Assembly (NCBI GenBank): GCA_009760885.1
Contig: CM019708.1
Location: forward strand, 18,347,189 to 18,411,188
Origin: Achatina immaculata
Taxonomy: Eukaryota > Mollusca > Gastropoda > Stylommatophora > Achatinidae
Direction: 5' to 3'
Length of the DNA: 64,000 bases
Shown here: positions 22,701 to 35,573 of the stretch, piece after piece
Layout of the letters: every line of letters begins with the position of its first letter
Position numbering within the stretch: the first letter of the stretch is position 1
Made by a program: the position numbers and the translations under genes
The notes under the pieces: generated by a model
The model's input: the letters and a program-made list of their open reading frames with translations, nothing else
The model's database searches: none
Told to the model about the DNA's origin: nothing

Positions 22701-23104
22701 TATGATTAATCCGAACGTTGTGATTGTAAGGACTTCTGACGATGTCTTCGTCCAGTGCGATTACGCTTGATGAATTGCTCTACTGGTCAGTTCTCTGCTG
22801 CTCGTCGCATTACCACACTTACCACCCTCCATCAACACCAGGTTCGTCATCACACGTTTTGAGTGTTTCGGAAATGCTGGACTTGGTTCTTTATATATCA
22901 ACATGTTGATGTCTTCGCAGTGGTGAGAGACACCTGGGTTTGTCTGAAGAGTGTTTGTCAGTTCAGAATGAGTACCAGTACGGCCCCCAGCTCAGAATAA
23001 ATAAAAGTACATCCCACAGCTGTCCAGAAATTCATTAATGAAAAAGATGATAACTCTGTCTGAACATACTTCTCCCACGTTTCCCTTCTCTTAATTACTA
23101 CGTA

Positions 23105-23692
23105 CACGTTTAACAGCATTCATTTGCATGTCCCTTGCTGAACTTTGCCTCCGAAACAGCTCTCATGTAGGCCTCTCGGTTGTGAGCAAGATGGCCTGCC
23201 GCTGCTGATCCATTTGCAGATCGTCAACGATGTCTTGCAGCCATTTTCGTTTTGGTCTTCCTCTCTTTCTTTTTCCCATTATGTATCCTTCCAATAAGGT
23301 CTTCTCTAGATTATCATGACGTTTAATATGTCCAAAATATTTAAATTTTCTCTCTTTAATTCTCTTTACTAGCCAGCCTTCTTCAATATTAAGCTCGTGT
23401 AGTATGGATATATTTGTTCTTTTTTGTGTCCACGATATTTGGAGAACTCTTCTGTAGCATTTACATTCAAAGGAATGTATGTGTTTCTCAGCTGTTTTGT
23501 TAAGTGTCCAGGTCTCACAGGCATATGTTGCGATGGGAAAGATGCATGTCCTTAAAAATCTTATTTTTATGGTTCTGTCTGCTCCTCTCCACAGATTCTT
23601 TAGTTGTTTTACTTTGTGAAGAGCGATAGATGTCCTCCTTTTAATTTCCCTCATTGTATCTCCATTATTAGTTAGTAGTGATCCAAGATATA
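23105..23692 (-). mobile_element. LINE family A, 3' portion
   Basis: A minus-strand open frame of 163 codons (23163-23654) runs from REIKRRTSIALHKVKQLKN through TYACETWTLNKTAEKH, CKCYRRVLQISWTQKR and KYFGHIKRH to KRKRGRPKRKWLQDIVDDLQ. This is the thumb and C-terminus of the RTE-like polyprotein without the catalytic core. The 3' end (…GGGACATGCAAATGAATG) faces 23105. It is 5'-truncated at about 23692, one of the less damaged short copies. Confidence 0.9.
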
Positions 23693-24529
23693 TCAGGTGT
23701 TATTCAGGATTAATTATCGTTTCTAAACCTTGTTCTTCACGTGTGTAGAAGACGAAGGGAAAAAATATTAAGAGATTACTATGTGCCAATCCTGGGATGG
23801 CACTGCCCACTCTCAATCCGATATGAAGAAAGTCTCATCAACAATCACAGTAAGTCCACGTTCTTGGAGCATCTTGCCTTCTCTCTTTCATCTTGCTATC
23901 GAATTTTGGAGCAAATCTTTATTTTCCTCTCTCTCTCTCTCTCTCGCTTCAAGATATGAAACTTTTAGATGCTGGGAGCGTCTACTCAGAGAAAACGTTG
24001 AGATGCATCTAGTCTGACTCTGTCACTCTTGGCGTCATACTCTTTTTTTTTTGTGCCTCTTACGTTATTCATCCTGTGGGTGCCAAGCTGAGTGATGCCA
24101 GAGCGGAGTTTTAAATACAGCATGAAGAAAACCAGTGATGATTTGCTGACTTTTCACGCTGGTGAAGGTTGAAAGAAAAATAAGGTTGGTGCTTTAATAA
24201 GCAACGATTTCGTCAAAATGAGAATGAAAATCGAAAGTTACTGTTAAAAACGGTTTTCATTTGTTTTTCTTTTCTGAAGCTGTGGACTGAAAGTTTCATC
24301 TTCAGATATATCGGAAAATGGACAATATTTAATAAATAACAAGTAAAGTAACACTAAAAACTGATATACTATGTTGAATATATTGAATAAGGATATTGAA
24401 TTACCAATAAGAAATCTCAGTTTCCTTTTATACTTTTTTATTTTTCAAACTCAGAATAAATAGTTTCAAACATAAGAGTAAGATGTATTCATGTTCATTT
24501 AGATTATTTTAGATTGGGGAAGACCCTGT

Positions 24530-24860
24530 CTGATTTCTCAATCAGCGACCCATAACTGATATGCTAGCGTTAGGGTTAGCGAACCATAGCGGACCAAGAC
24601 CCTGTCTAACCTCTCCGTTGGTACCCCCAGTAACAGGAGTAGACTGGCTAACGGGGTAGGGATCGCTAAAGTCCCAATAGTGGTGGAGTCTGCTAAAGAA
24701 TCATTGCACAGCCCCTGCTTTTTAGCTGTACTCTGGTACTGAAAAAGTAGCTCCCATAACCCTCTCCCACGCCGACAAGATGCTGTACCTCAACAGCTTC
24801 ACAGCATCGGCTGCAAAGAGCACCGGGTCGTAGTTACTGGGCGATAACACAAGACTCGAG
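24530..24860 (+). repeat. Dispersed ~330-bp repeat, copy 3
   Basis: Direct-oriented partner of 22365-22700, with the same ordered blocks (TCAGCGACCCATAACTGAT … GGCTGCAAAGAGCACC). The copies differ at many positions and by short indels, so they are not a recent duplication. Confidence 0.75.
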
Positions 24861-24869
24861 AAGATAAGA

Positions 24870-26300
24870 TCGGGGAAGAGGGAATGAACAAAGGAAATTC
24901 TCCATTTCTTCTTTAAAATCTTAAAAAAAACAGACTAACAAAAACTTCAGCTGACCTCTCCATCTTGTATACTGTAGGCCAGTCGACCCATGAGTCTTCT
25001 CCTAATCTGGAATGTTTGCGTGTTCGTGGCCACCTATTATTGCCCCTCCAGTCAGCTGTAGATATTAATATCCTCGGCACACTTGTTTTGGGGAAGTAAG
25101 CTTCCCAGTGTGCAGAGTATCTGCCTGCACAGGGAAAGGAGCACTGGAATGGACTGCCTACACGACTGTCTATGAATGAACGGGGAAAAAAAAGGCGTCA
25201 CAGAAAGATGAGTGACAGAAAGTTGAGTCACGTGGGTGAAAACAGATTCACTCAAGTCCTAAAGAAGGACGTTCTTTCAGATCCTTTCAGATATTATAAT
25301 CCTACAGTTTTAAAGCAAAACGCTCGCTGAGATAATGAAGTACTAAAGTTATTTAAGGTACATGCAGATATTGAACTACTAAAGTTCCTTTAAGGTCCAT
25401 ACAGATATTGAAGTACTGAAGTTCTTTAAGATCTCTACAGGTAGTGAAGTACTAAAGTTTTTAAAGATCTCTACAGATACTAAAGTACTAAAGTTCTTTA
25501 AAGTCCTTACAGATATTGAGGTACTAAAGATCTTCAAGGTCCATACAGATATTTAGTTACCATAGTTCTTTAAGATCTTTACAGATATTGAACTACTAAA
25601 GTTCTTTAAGGTAATTTAAGATACTGAAGTCCTATACTTTTTAAAATTCTCGTCGAAATACTGGAGTGTTAAAGTTCTTTAAGATTCGTTAAGATATTGA
25701 AGTTTTTTTGAGCAGCTGTTTGTTTATGTTTGTCCCTCTCCCCTAACTTCCAGGTTCCAGTTTTAGATTCACGGTGCTCCTGTGATACTGGTCAAGAAGT
25801 TACTTTAAGATGAACTCCTTGATTGATATGACACGTTCACTAACAGAGTTCCAGGAGAGATAATCATTGGGTAAAGATGAAACTGTGATCAGTTTATGCC
25901 CATGCCGAAATGCCGAAATAGGATAGCCATCGGTGGGAGCGGTTTGAACATGTATGGAGCAGGGGTAATTCTATCATTGTCTGAGGAGATGGTGTTGCTT
26001 CTTGGTTCTCTTCAGCACAGAGTTTCATGCTTGAGTGCTTTTGTTTTTTTCCTCGGAGTTTTAGAAGAGCTGATGCAGGTGTGTAGGATGGTTCTGTTTA
26101 GTGGAGTTTTCTTTATCCGAGCGTGGGCAACCGCCATCTCTTACCTAGAATCTACAACTTGGTTAGTTCACATATTCAGTCACAGTCAAACCATGCATTC
26201 GCATAATCTGAGAACCTCCAGTCTCAACGGTATAACTGACTAAGCACAAATGCCTGAGTAAATACATAATAAAACTTACATAAAACATAACAACATATTA
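24870..26300. other. Stretch with a ~40-bp minisatellite and no recognised gene
   Basis: Apart from the minisatellite at 25320-25700 I see no supported feature. A 115-codon frame at 25896-26243 has some hydrophobic stretches but no domain I recognise and no matching splice sites. Confidence 0.5.
25320..25700. repeat. ~40-bp minisatellite
   Basis: About nine degenerate units carry TACTAAAGTTCTTTAAGGTC, then CAGATATTGAAG. The unit length drifts between about 38 and 43 bp. Confidence 0.85.
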
Positions 26301-26303
26301 TGG

Positions 26304-26305
<2 letters not shown>

Positions 26306-26344
<39 letters not shown>

Positions 26345-26345
26345 C
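26306..26345. repeat. (TA)n tract followed by ACCCGGCGTTGCCCG
   Basis: A pure TA run of about 36 bp is followed by GATTACCCGGCGTTGCCCG. A GC-rich motif abutting a TA run looks like the end of a dispersed element, but I cannot name it. Confidence 0.6.
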
Positions 26346-26649
26346 TGATTACCCGGCGTTGCCCGTATACTTATTTATACCAATCTAATGTAGGACATGA
26401 AAAGGAATCAGTTCTATCTATAGTGTAATATCGAAGTAATTTTATTTACCAGTATTTAAAAGTATAAGTATACTATACAAATTATAGAGTAATCTTTTAC
26501 GACTCACTATAATATTAAATTAATTCAAAACGTGATTATAAAGAACATTTTTAGTTTCACCTCCACGAGCAAGAATAAAAAAATTATTGGGTGAACCCAA
26601 TTTGAAGCAAGTAAAATAAGGTTGTCCGTGGGAGAAACATGGCAATCTC

Positions 26650-26872
26650 AAATCTTATCTCTCTCCCTCTCTCTCTTTCTGTCCTTATTTCTCTCCCTCT
26701 CTCTCCCTTGTCTCCTTCTCTCTACCTCTCTCTCCTTCTCTCCCCCTCTCTTTCCTCTCTATCTCTCTCTATCTCTCTCTCTCCTCCCTCTCTCTTCCCT
26801 CCTCTCTCTCTCCCCTCTCTCTACATCTTTCTCTGTCCTTCTCTCTCTACTCTCTCTCTCTCCCTAATTTGA
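26650..26872. repeat. Long (CT)n-rich microsatellite
   Basis: About 220 bp of pyrimidine-only or nearly pyrimidine-only sequence. Ser/Leu frames over it are artefacts. Confidence 0.92.
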
Positions 26873-26879
26873 AAAGCTA

Positions 26880-28285
26880 ATTTGAAAAAAAGGCACAGTG
26901 TCACTCAGCAATAAAATCTACTATAGAATACAATGAAAATGTAATACAAAAATAATGAAAAAACACAGTTAAAATTTATGTATTTGGACTTGCCACGGGA
27001 AACTACAATGCTTTTCTTAAACCAGTACCGTTCTATTTCACGATTATCTCCCGTAGATTTTTTTTCCCATTGAATTTAGTTGATAAGACTACCACCCCCT
27101 TCGTACCCCCACGCCTAGGGATGGTAAGGGTTTTATACCCCCCCCCCCCCCCCCCCCACAGTACTTTTCTGCAGACTGTATGTCATTTGTGTGCCACGAG
27201 TTGTTGAAATTGTCCAGGCGTTGCAGAGTTATACTGGAACATACGTACATACATATACACATCCATATATATATACACCCACACACAAAGTAACTGTAGT
27301 AAATCTGTGATAACAAAATGTAAATATTAAGACTATTTAAAATAAAAGTAGAAACAATTTTTTTTAGTTAGTGAACAACAAAGTTAACTCGGTAACCTAG
27401 TAAAGCCGTTCCTATTTTTTGATTTAAATGGTTCTAAAATTTTGAAATGCGGGAGTTACTTTCATGAAAGTAAAGGAAATCTGTAAAGGATAAACGTTAT
27501 TATCTGTCGAAATTTATTAAAATAGGTAATATTATTTGGTGGCAGTATATACAATAACAATAGGATTTCATGTTAACAATGTTTCTAGTGTAAGCCCTGT
27601 TTCAGAACAACGAAAGCTATTTGAAATATAAGAGAAAGACAGGCAAACATTTCTTGCACTTATCATTAGAAGACAGAAGTCAGAAAAACTTGGTAGCGTT
27701 TGGAAAATTCGAGAGGGGGGAGGGGGGAAGAGAAGGAAGACCAAGAGATAAACAATTAAAACTGACCAATGGCGTGGAATAATAATAAAAACATGATTTA
27801 GATTAATCCTAACACCAAGGATTGTATAGGGCGGAGAAATATTGCCGCCAACGCTTTCTGACATGACATATAACGAATGAATGAAATGTGGAAACCAGTT
27901 TAATACCGGAGACATGATATCTATTATTCTTGTATTTTGGACATTCAATGGCGGCTATAACCGAACAAGTTTACAGCGTTCATTTTCCATTTCTAATCAA
28001 AAAAGTCATTAAAGAGCCACGCCTAGTGTTGTTCGTCTGAAACTGACCTAATTTACCACACAAGAAATTTTCATAATTTTCAGTAAAGTCCTTCAGTCAC
28101 GGAAAACGAGGTGTAAAGCCAAAAGACATAACTTTTCCTGGATTCATTTTCCTGAAGTGTAAATCTTCCCTTTCAATTACATATAAATACTGTGCTTGTC
28201 TGTCCCCGTTTGTGTGTAAGTTTAAGGAGTAAATGGTCAGTAAATATTTATTTAGAACCGTGTGCTAGTTTTTGGTGTGTTTGCG
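26880..28285. other. Stretch without a recognised gene
   Basis: AT-rich with a ~20-bp C run at about 27138-27158. A GGCGGCTATAACC patch at about 27951 resembles a YY1/TATA combination but has no supporting context. The 126-codon minus frame at 27568-27948 shows no known domain. Confidence 0.45.
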
Positions 28286-28288
28286 AGA

Positions 28289-28375
28289 GATAAAGAGAGA
28301 GAGAGAGAGAGGAGAGAGAGATAAAAAAAGAGCGAGAGAGAGAGGGAGAGAGAAAAAGAGAGGGAGGGAGAGAAC
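28289..28375. repeat. (GA)n-rich tract
   Basis: AGAGAG-type simple sequence, interrupted by short A runs. Confidence 0.9.
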
Positions 28376-28436
28376 GCACTAACAAACTTACTTTGTAAAA
28401 AGGTTAGAATTGTTCACTCAAGCTGTACAGGAACAA

Positions 28437-28563
<127 letters not shown>

Positions 28564-28564
28564 C

Positions 28565-29598
28565 AGTAAATGAATAAATGAGTACTTTGACAAAGTACAC
28601 TTTACACCAGAAGTAGCTACTTTCAGTTAGTGTTTCCGGATAAATACTGTAAGGTGACGTAGAGCTAATACCGGTCCACATTTCCTATTGATTAGCTATT
28701 CTGTTTTCATTCACTCAGAGCCCCCCACCCCCCCCCCCCCCCCCCCCGGGCCAGGAAACCCTACGGCCCGCAGAGCAATATACTTATCCCATTCCCCTCT
28801 TACTGACTTTGTTTTAAGCAAAATATGACCATAGAATAACAGAATGACGAGGAGTTTAGACATAAGCAGCCATTCCAGCATATTTGTCTTTTCGTTATGT
28901 TTTTTTTTCCTCTCTCGTATTCTTCTCCTTCTTTCTCAGATTCTAGCGTATCGTTAAAAAAACGTAGTGAGACTTTATTCTAGATCCCTTGACGCTCGGT
29001 GATGGAATTGGACGAGGTCTCGAGGAGGACCTAGTCTGACTAAGTGATCTGATATCATCATCCAAAGAAGATTGAATTTCCTTTAGAGATTCACGATATT
29101 CTTAATTTCTAGATGTGCCAGTAGGTCAAGGAAAATATGGGCACATCTGAACCTGGGTTGCCAATCTAAATATTCTATATCCAGGTCTCGGTAACATTAG
29201 TACCATCTAGATAATGCGAGTAGTCATCTGATGTTTGCCATAAATCTAGACAATTTTAAGTTGAATCTATATAAGTCTAGATAATTTTATTACAGTTTAT
29301 CAAAAGAAGACAAGAACATAAGAAAACGAACTTCGAGTAAATCTTCCACAATCAACCTTTACTCAGTGAATGAGTAAATGTTCTATTTCTTAAAATTATT
29401 GCTCATTAGCAACACTGATGCGCACGACCTGCGTTGCATATGTGTCATATTTAAGAGATATTCTACTGAACTTGTAGAACTGGACAAACGTAATTCTGAG
29501 AGCATTGTGCATGAACTTAGGAGTCCATTGACTAAGATGAAACTGAACTAAGGACAGTTACAGAAAATGCACATAGAAATGGTTGGCTTCACTTGTTG

Positions 29599-29645
<47 letters not shown>

Positions 29646-30195
29646 GTAGATTTCATTGCTTATTTTCATGAAATGTATGTACCATTCTTTGCAGTCTGCA
29701 ATTTTACATCTTTTTTAGTGTCTAACAAGAAGTCTGGGGTTTCTGGAAAAACAGTTTATTAAAAAAAAAAAAGAAACGTATTAGACTACTAGAATCAAAA
29801 ATAGAAAAGTTAGAATTTGAAGTAGTTAATATATTTAAAAAGTACAAAGAGGTCAGTGTGGAAACCTTTTGTTTGTGTTATTTAAATAGATGAAATGGGG
29901 ATTTCCTGAGAATATGAAAAAGATTAAAGGATATCTCTCTCTTCTCTATAAATAATGATCTGAATTCAACGAAGAACAACTTTTCATTACGTAAAGTAAT
30001 GAAATAATTAAGTGCATCTGAAAACTCAATACCTAAAGCATAATACCAGTAAAAAAGAATCATAATAGTTGATAGGACTAATATGCAAGATCTAAAATCT
30101 GTAGTCAGAGACCGGCATCCCCGCACTCTGGGTATTCCTATACCTGCTCCGTCTCCCGTTCCAACACCCACTGAAGTGAGCGCCTGCTGACTGAG
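28565..30195. other. Stretch without a recognised gene
   Basis: It contains a ~20-bp C run at about 28729 and a (TA)n tract at 29599-29642. No exon, RNA gene or transposon protein was recognised. Confidence 0.45.
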
Positions 30196-30199
30196 CCAG

Positions 30200-30810
30200 T
30201 CACACATTGGTTGTGGATAATGCGCGGTAAACCACTTCAGAAAAATGCCAGATTCCCCTCTCCTCCCCCAGTTCGATCATCCTCCTGATTTGATTATTGC
30301 CATTCAACCCAGCATCGTCCCCCCCATACTCTGCCTGTCCAAGGTAACTCTTGCAAACTCCCTCTTTGTCCCTTTTGTAGGGGCGCTGCCAGCTTGTCTG
30401 CTCTCTCATTGCATGTGACTCCCACATGACCTGGGCTCTAGATTCAGGTCAAACTGGATATCCCAGAACCCAGTAGAAGTTGGACCCACTCCCTTCGGAA
30501 GAAATGTCTCTCGATGCTCCATGAAATGCTTTGGGAGTCTGTTACAATGACCCAGTTCGAGGCGTCCAGCTGCATCATCCAGGAAACTACTTCTGATGCT
30601 GCCTGCACCTCCACTCTCATGCTCCAAGCGGTGGCTGTATAGGCTCCTGATTTACTGGCAACAAGTGTCCGTTGCTGTAGACAACATAGTCTCATCCACA
30701 ATTTTGGGCCTCGTGCCATAGATCTGTGTGTGAAGATCACAGGGTCATGTGGTTTGGAGGTCGTGGATGGCCGAGGCAGAAGAAACACTGTCATCAGTCT
30801 GTGATCCAAA
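30200..30810 (-). mobile_element. LINE family H relic: RNase H domain
   Basis: The minus-strand frame at 30444-30809 contains SGAYTATAWSMRVEVQAASEV (read in two parts) and NWVIVTDSQSISWSIER. This matches the central strands of the RNase H domain at the C-terminus of some LINEs; the TDSQS block holds a catalytic Asp. After a frameshift the minus frame at 30200-30427 shows a degenerate SHAMREQTSWQRP, the counterpart of the GHAGxxGNExADxLA motif better preserved at 41.05 kb. No RT is left. Dead fragment. Confidence 0.7.
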
Positions 30811-31026
30811 GCAGAACCCCCTAGAACTGAAATGGACTAAAGTGTCAAATATGCAGAATCTAATGAAGGTTGTGATTCAACTTGGCCGTGAATGCAGAGA
30901 CTGGGCTAAGAGTAAAACAGAAGTCCAGGTGCTGAAACATCACTCCAAAAAGCAAGATACATAGGTCTTCTGAGGTGAAGTAAAACAATACAGAGATGTC
31001 AGGGGATGTAATCCACGTTAAAATCT

Positions 31027-31027
<1 letters not shown>

Positions 31028-31084
<57 letters not shown>
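31028..31084. repeat. (GT)n microsatellite
   Basis: An essentially pure GT run of about 28 units, directly before the 3' end of a LINE A copy. Confidence 0.95.
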
Positions 31085-31085
<1 letters not shown>

Positions 31086-31097
31086 CTTATCTCAGCT

Positions 31098-32012
31098 CTA
31101 ACACTCATTCATTTGCATGTCCCTTGCGGAACTTTGCCTCCCAAACAGCACTCCTGTAGGCCTCTCGGTTGTGAGCAAGATGGCCTGCTGCTGTTGCATC
31201 CATTTCCAGATCGTCAACGATGTCTTGCAGCCATCTTCGTCTTGGTCTTCCTCTTTTTCTTTTTCCCATTATGTATCCTTCCAATACGGTCTTCTCTAAA
31301 TTATCATGACGTTTAATGTGTCCAAAATATTTCAGTTTTCTCTCTTTAATCCTCTTCACTAGCCAGCCTTCTTCAGTATTAAGCTCTTGTAGTATAGATA
31401 TATTTGTTCTTTTTTTGTGTCCACGATATTTGGAGAACTCTTCTGTAGAATTTATATTCAAAGGCATTTATGTGTTTCTCAGCTGTTTTGTTAAGTGTCC
31501 AGGTCTCACAGGCATATGTTGCTATGGGAAAGATGCATGCCCTTAAAAATCTTATTTTTGTGGTTCTGTCTGCTCCTCTCCACAGACTCTTTATGTGTTT
31601 TACTTTCTGAAGAGCAATAGATGTCCTCCTTTTAATTTCCCTCATTGTATCTCCATTATTAGTTAGTAGCGATCCAAGATATTCAAAACTCTCCACTTCT
31701 TCCAGTTTTTCCTCATTGATACATATTTCAGTTGCCTTGTTTGTTTTGTCAGTTGTCATCAATTTAGTTTTCTTTGCATTAAGATAGAGGTTCTGCTCTT
31801 CGCTGTTCTTGCGGACTGACATAATTAGTTTTTCCATTCCTTTTTGTGTTGTGGACAGCAATACTGTGTCATCAGCATATCTAATCTCTGGTATTTCATA
31901 ACCTCCAATTGTTATGGCATCGTAATATTCTTTGTCTACATTTTCTCTAACATTCCTCATTTCCCAAAGTTTCTGCTGCTGCATCCATTTGCAGATCATA
32001 AAGACCATTTGT
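31098..32012 (-). mobile_element. LINE family A, longest near-intact RT segment, chimeric 5' end
   Basis: Minus frames 31379-32008 (209 codons) and 31105-31467 cover the RT catalytic box through the C-terminus. The box EIRYADDTVLLSTTQKG is intact, followed by NLYLNAKKTKLMTTDK, FEYLGSLLTNNGDT, YACETWTLNKTAEKH, and, after one frameshift in a T-run at about 31412, FGHIKRHDNLEKTVLEGY and RKRGRPRRRWLQDIV. The first bases at about 31970-32005 (ATGATCTGCAAATGGATG) repeat a sequence normally found near the 3' end, then jump to CAGAAACTTTGGGAAATG, so the 5' end is a template-switch chimera. Incomplete and not autonomous. Confidence 0.9.
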
Positions 32013-32754
32013 TAGATAAATATTTTTAAAACTTAGATAACTCTACATATATTTATGAATAAATCTACATTTTTTAATGGAGCACTGGCAAGACTGATCT
32101 TTACCCTTCAGCGTCACGAACCAGAGTTCCTTTCCCAAAAATTGTCAGATGTTTTGATTTTCAAGTAATTCACGTGATGCTACTCGCAAATATTTCTTAT
32201 TAGTCCATGCAATATTACCAATGTTTCCAACGCAATAGCCGAGAATCAATACCCAAGACTCCTGTTAAGTTCGTGTGAATTTTCTTGAAATAGAACGTAG
32301 AGAAAAGTAACGGCCAGGAACTTGTCTGCCCGTATATAAGAGATTCGTCACGGGACATAAATTATAAACAAGTTCGATAACTGATGATGGTCACGTTTCT
32401 CGTTACCAACCGGGAGTTGTCGCCCGCTTCTTCATCTGTGTACGAAGTCTCTTCATTAAGACAGAATAATTAGATAAGTGAGTGTATTTCTCAGGCTACA
32501 AGCAATTGTGTAGCTAAGTAAGCCAGAAGTTCTTCTAGAGTACTTATCCTGCGAACATCACAATATTACCCGACAGAAAATACTGCCCAGTAAAGCAGTC
32601 TACACCTTTTGTAGATCTATAAAGAAAAAGATATGTAAAGAAAACTGATGATGTTCGATGTATGTGGCCGCGAAGTTAATTTTTGTACTGTTATAAGAGG
32701 TGTCGGTGTAGCACTGCGTTCTAGAATATGTTTAAAATGTTGGTGCGATGACGT

Positions 32755-33125
32755 AAATCAGATCAGATCAGTTCGTGGTATTCCAGTAGGCGCAGGCGGT
32801 CATCTCTCTCTCCATCTCGCTCGATCCTCTGTGTCTCGAATCAAGTTGATTGGTGTTTTCCTGCCAAACAATGCAGTCAGCCCATCCGGGTATTTCTGTC
32901 TTCTCCGCCCTCTCTGTCCTTTACCAGGTATCTTTCCAGTCACGGCCAATTTTTCGAGACCTTTATGTCTGCTGATGAGTCCGAGAAACTTTGATTGTCT
33001 TTTTATACAGCACCTGTTTGAGAGATTCCTTTGTCTGCTGGCTGTCCATGGTATGCGAAGAATCCTTCTTAAGAACCACATTTCAGTATTCTTTATTCTT
33101 TGATATAATTCCTTATTCATAGTTC
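32755..33125 (-). mobile_element. LINE family E, 3' fragment with (TGATC)n tail
   Basis: A minus frame of 106 codons (32800-33120) shows NTEMWFLRRILRIPWTASRQR, split across blocks, then FLGLISRHKGLEKLAVTGK, GKGQRGRRRQKYPDGL and RDTEDRARWRER. This is the family D/E type of LINE C-terminus. Three TGATC-type units at about 32757-32772 form the 3' tail. 5'-truncated. Confidence 0.82.
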
Positions 33126-33204
33126 ATGTCTCACTTGGTTGAAGTAGAATATGACGCAACTACTCCTAAAATAGATTTGTTCGCGTGGCCTGTCCCTCAC
33201 TATG

Positions 33205-33700
33205 TATTACCAAAATCTAAATATGCATATGTATTATAAAATCTAAATAGGCATATGTATTATAAAATCTAAATAGGCATATGTATTATAAAATCTAAAT
33301 AGGCATATGTATTATAAAATCTAAATAGGCATATGTATTATAAAATCTAAATAGGCATATGTATTATAAAATCTAAATATGCATATGTATTATAAAATCT
33401 AAATAGGCATATGTATTATAAAATCTAAATAGGCATATGTATTATAAAATCTAAACAGGCATATGTTTATCAAAATCTAAATAGGCATATGTATTATCAA
33501 ACTGTATACAGGCATATGCATTATCAAAATCTATACAGGCATATGTATTGTCAAAATCTAAATAGACATATGTATTGTCAAAATGTAAATAGGCATATAT
33601 ATTATCAAAATCTAAATAGGCATAAATATTATCAAAATCTAAATAGGCATATGTAATTGTCTAAATCTAAATAGGCATATTGTTGTCAAAATCTAAAATA
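33205..33700. repeat. 26-bp minisatellite
   Basis: About 18-19 units of AAATCTAAATAGGCATATG plus TATTATA. The left ten units are almost identical; the right half is more varied (TATTATC, TATTGTC). Such a gradient fits recent expansion from one side. Confidence 0.93.
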
Positions 33701-35570
33701 ATTTTTTGATTCTTTAGATTAAAGACTGGTTTGAATGTGGCATTTATTATACTGCTTTCCTATTACACTTTTTAACTTATAATAAATGTGAGAATGCAAT
33801 ATAAGTTTATTCCGCGTAGTTATAAAAACCAAAGTGTTGAGCGTGCGGAAAAGAGATGGTTTAATTATTTATGTATTTGTTTATTTTTCTTCTTCATCTT
33901 GCTTATTATGTTCAGTAACAAATGCTAAATTGCTATGGCTAAGTGAAAGTTGAACAATAAAGGGCAGAATGTTAAACAGTTCTGAGTGCCCAATTCTTAA
34001 CCCTTTGAATATAAACGCTTTTTTCTTCGTTTTCCTGGGCTTTCGTGTTGTTTAAGAAGGACGAATTTCACTCTTTTATTTCCGGCTGTGTTGAGCAGCA
34101 GGCAGCCGTCTTTTGTGTCTGAGTCTTCTAGGACAGTTTTGTTGTTCCTCTTATCTTTCTAAGACAATGTGAGAGCGTTTTCTTGAACAATGCATCTCAG
34201 AAGATACAGGCTTCATCTCTAAAATAGATACTGAATTAACATTTTAGACTAAAGAAGCCGAAGGACGACAAGTGTGTTTATACTGATATATAGAGTGAAA
34301 GTAAGTTTTGCACATTTCGGCGTAAAGCACTTTAATATAGCAAAGAACTTTACTTTTATTAAAGTTATTTTTTATGTAGTTTTCTCTCTGTGGGACTGCA
34401 AGTGTTAACAGAAATGTACGTCTAGCAGGGTTATCTCCCCTACTCAGAGTTACATGGTTGTTGCCCCTGATGTTCGAGCACAGATTCGACGTTCACTTAA
34501 TGTGTTGTTTGGAAAGGGCACGTGATAATGTGTTGTTTGGAAAGGGCACGTGATTTGCCAGAGGAAGTCTGAGCGTGTTCTATGAAGTATTATTTTTTAG
34601 GTTTAGTCTGAGTTTTGGCAGTCTTCGCCTAACGTTGTGTGAGAGAGGTTGTGTGAGAGAGCTTGTGCCAGAGAGCTTGTTTTGTGTTTGGGTGATGGCG
34701 TAAAGGTTTAAGGGGCTCTTGTTTTCTTGGTCTTCTGGCGGGTCTTGTTGGCTATAGTTCCACAACTATAGTTCCCCTGGAGTTTGTTTATTTGGGTCTT
34801 ACCACCAGCAGTTGGGCACGTGACGTGATATATTATCATCCATTATACGAATTTCATCATCATCCTGAGCCGTATGTAAACTGACCTGGTGCTTTCCTTG
34901 ATCGATGGCGTTGGCATCACGCTGTAATCAGTTGTTCAACTGTCTACGTGAGATGCCTTGCCTGGATCCCTGTCATACAGGAAATGTGATGCTGTCAATA
35001 TGTAACTTTGTGTTACTTGTTTGAAATCATCTAGCCGTAGGCCCTATTGAGAATACACTGATATCAGTCTTCATCGGTCAGACTGACGAGGTCACATGAA
35101 CTGCCATATTTAATGAGAAATTACATCACAGGCAGGGAGTGTTCTCCAGTCGATGGAACAGAGCACGACATTATGTCGAATGGTTAATAAGTTCTGACTC
35201 CACCGCCATGAAGATCAAAGAACTAGCCAGGCTGGGCTTGTTCTTCCGAGTAACAAAGGACAGGTTCTCAAGCAGTCAGCTATGTGTCCTTGAGCTCTGT
35301 ATCAGGCAGCGTCTAGACTCCTACAATTATCAACATTTAAAACAAATGTACATAGAGCATTTGTTCCCCTTCCTTTGTTTAATCTCTCAAGTCTCAGAGA
35401 GAAAGAGAGAGAGAGAGAGAGAGACATAGAGAGAGAAAGAAAGAGAGATAGATGCTAACTATATTGCTGTATTATGAAATATGTACTTTATCTGTTAAGG
35501 AATAAATTGCTTGGCTCCTAACATTAACATAACTACTTGCTACTTATTTGCCTACAACAAATACTGTTCC
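33701..35570. other. Stretch without a recognised gene
   Basis: It contains a 26-bp direct duplication with TGTTTGGAAAGGGCACGTGA at about 34501 and 34528 and a (GA)n tract at about 35399-35425. Short frames at 34580-34765 and 35139-35429 show no known domain. Confidence 0.45.
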
Positions 35571-35573
35571 AAA

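Noticed and set aside
25896..26243. 115-codon + strand frame as a gene
   Set aside because: No recognisable domain, no promoter or matching splice sites, and comparable lengths occur by chance over 64 kb.
27940..27965. AATGGCGGCTATAACC as a YY1/TATA promoter
   Set aside because: Isolated motif with no other promoter element and no exon downstream.
33205..33700. Regular 26-bp repeats as a CRISPR array
   Set aside because: Units are directly adjacent with no unique spacers, and the genome is eukaryotic.
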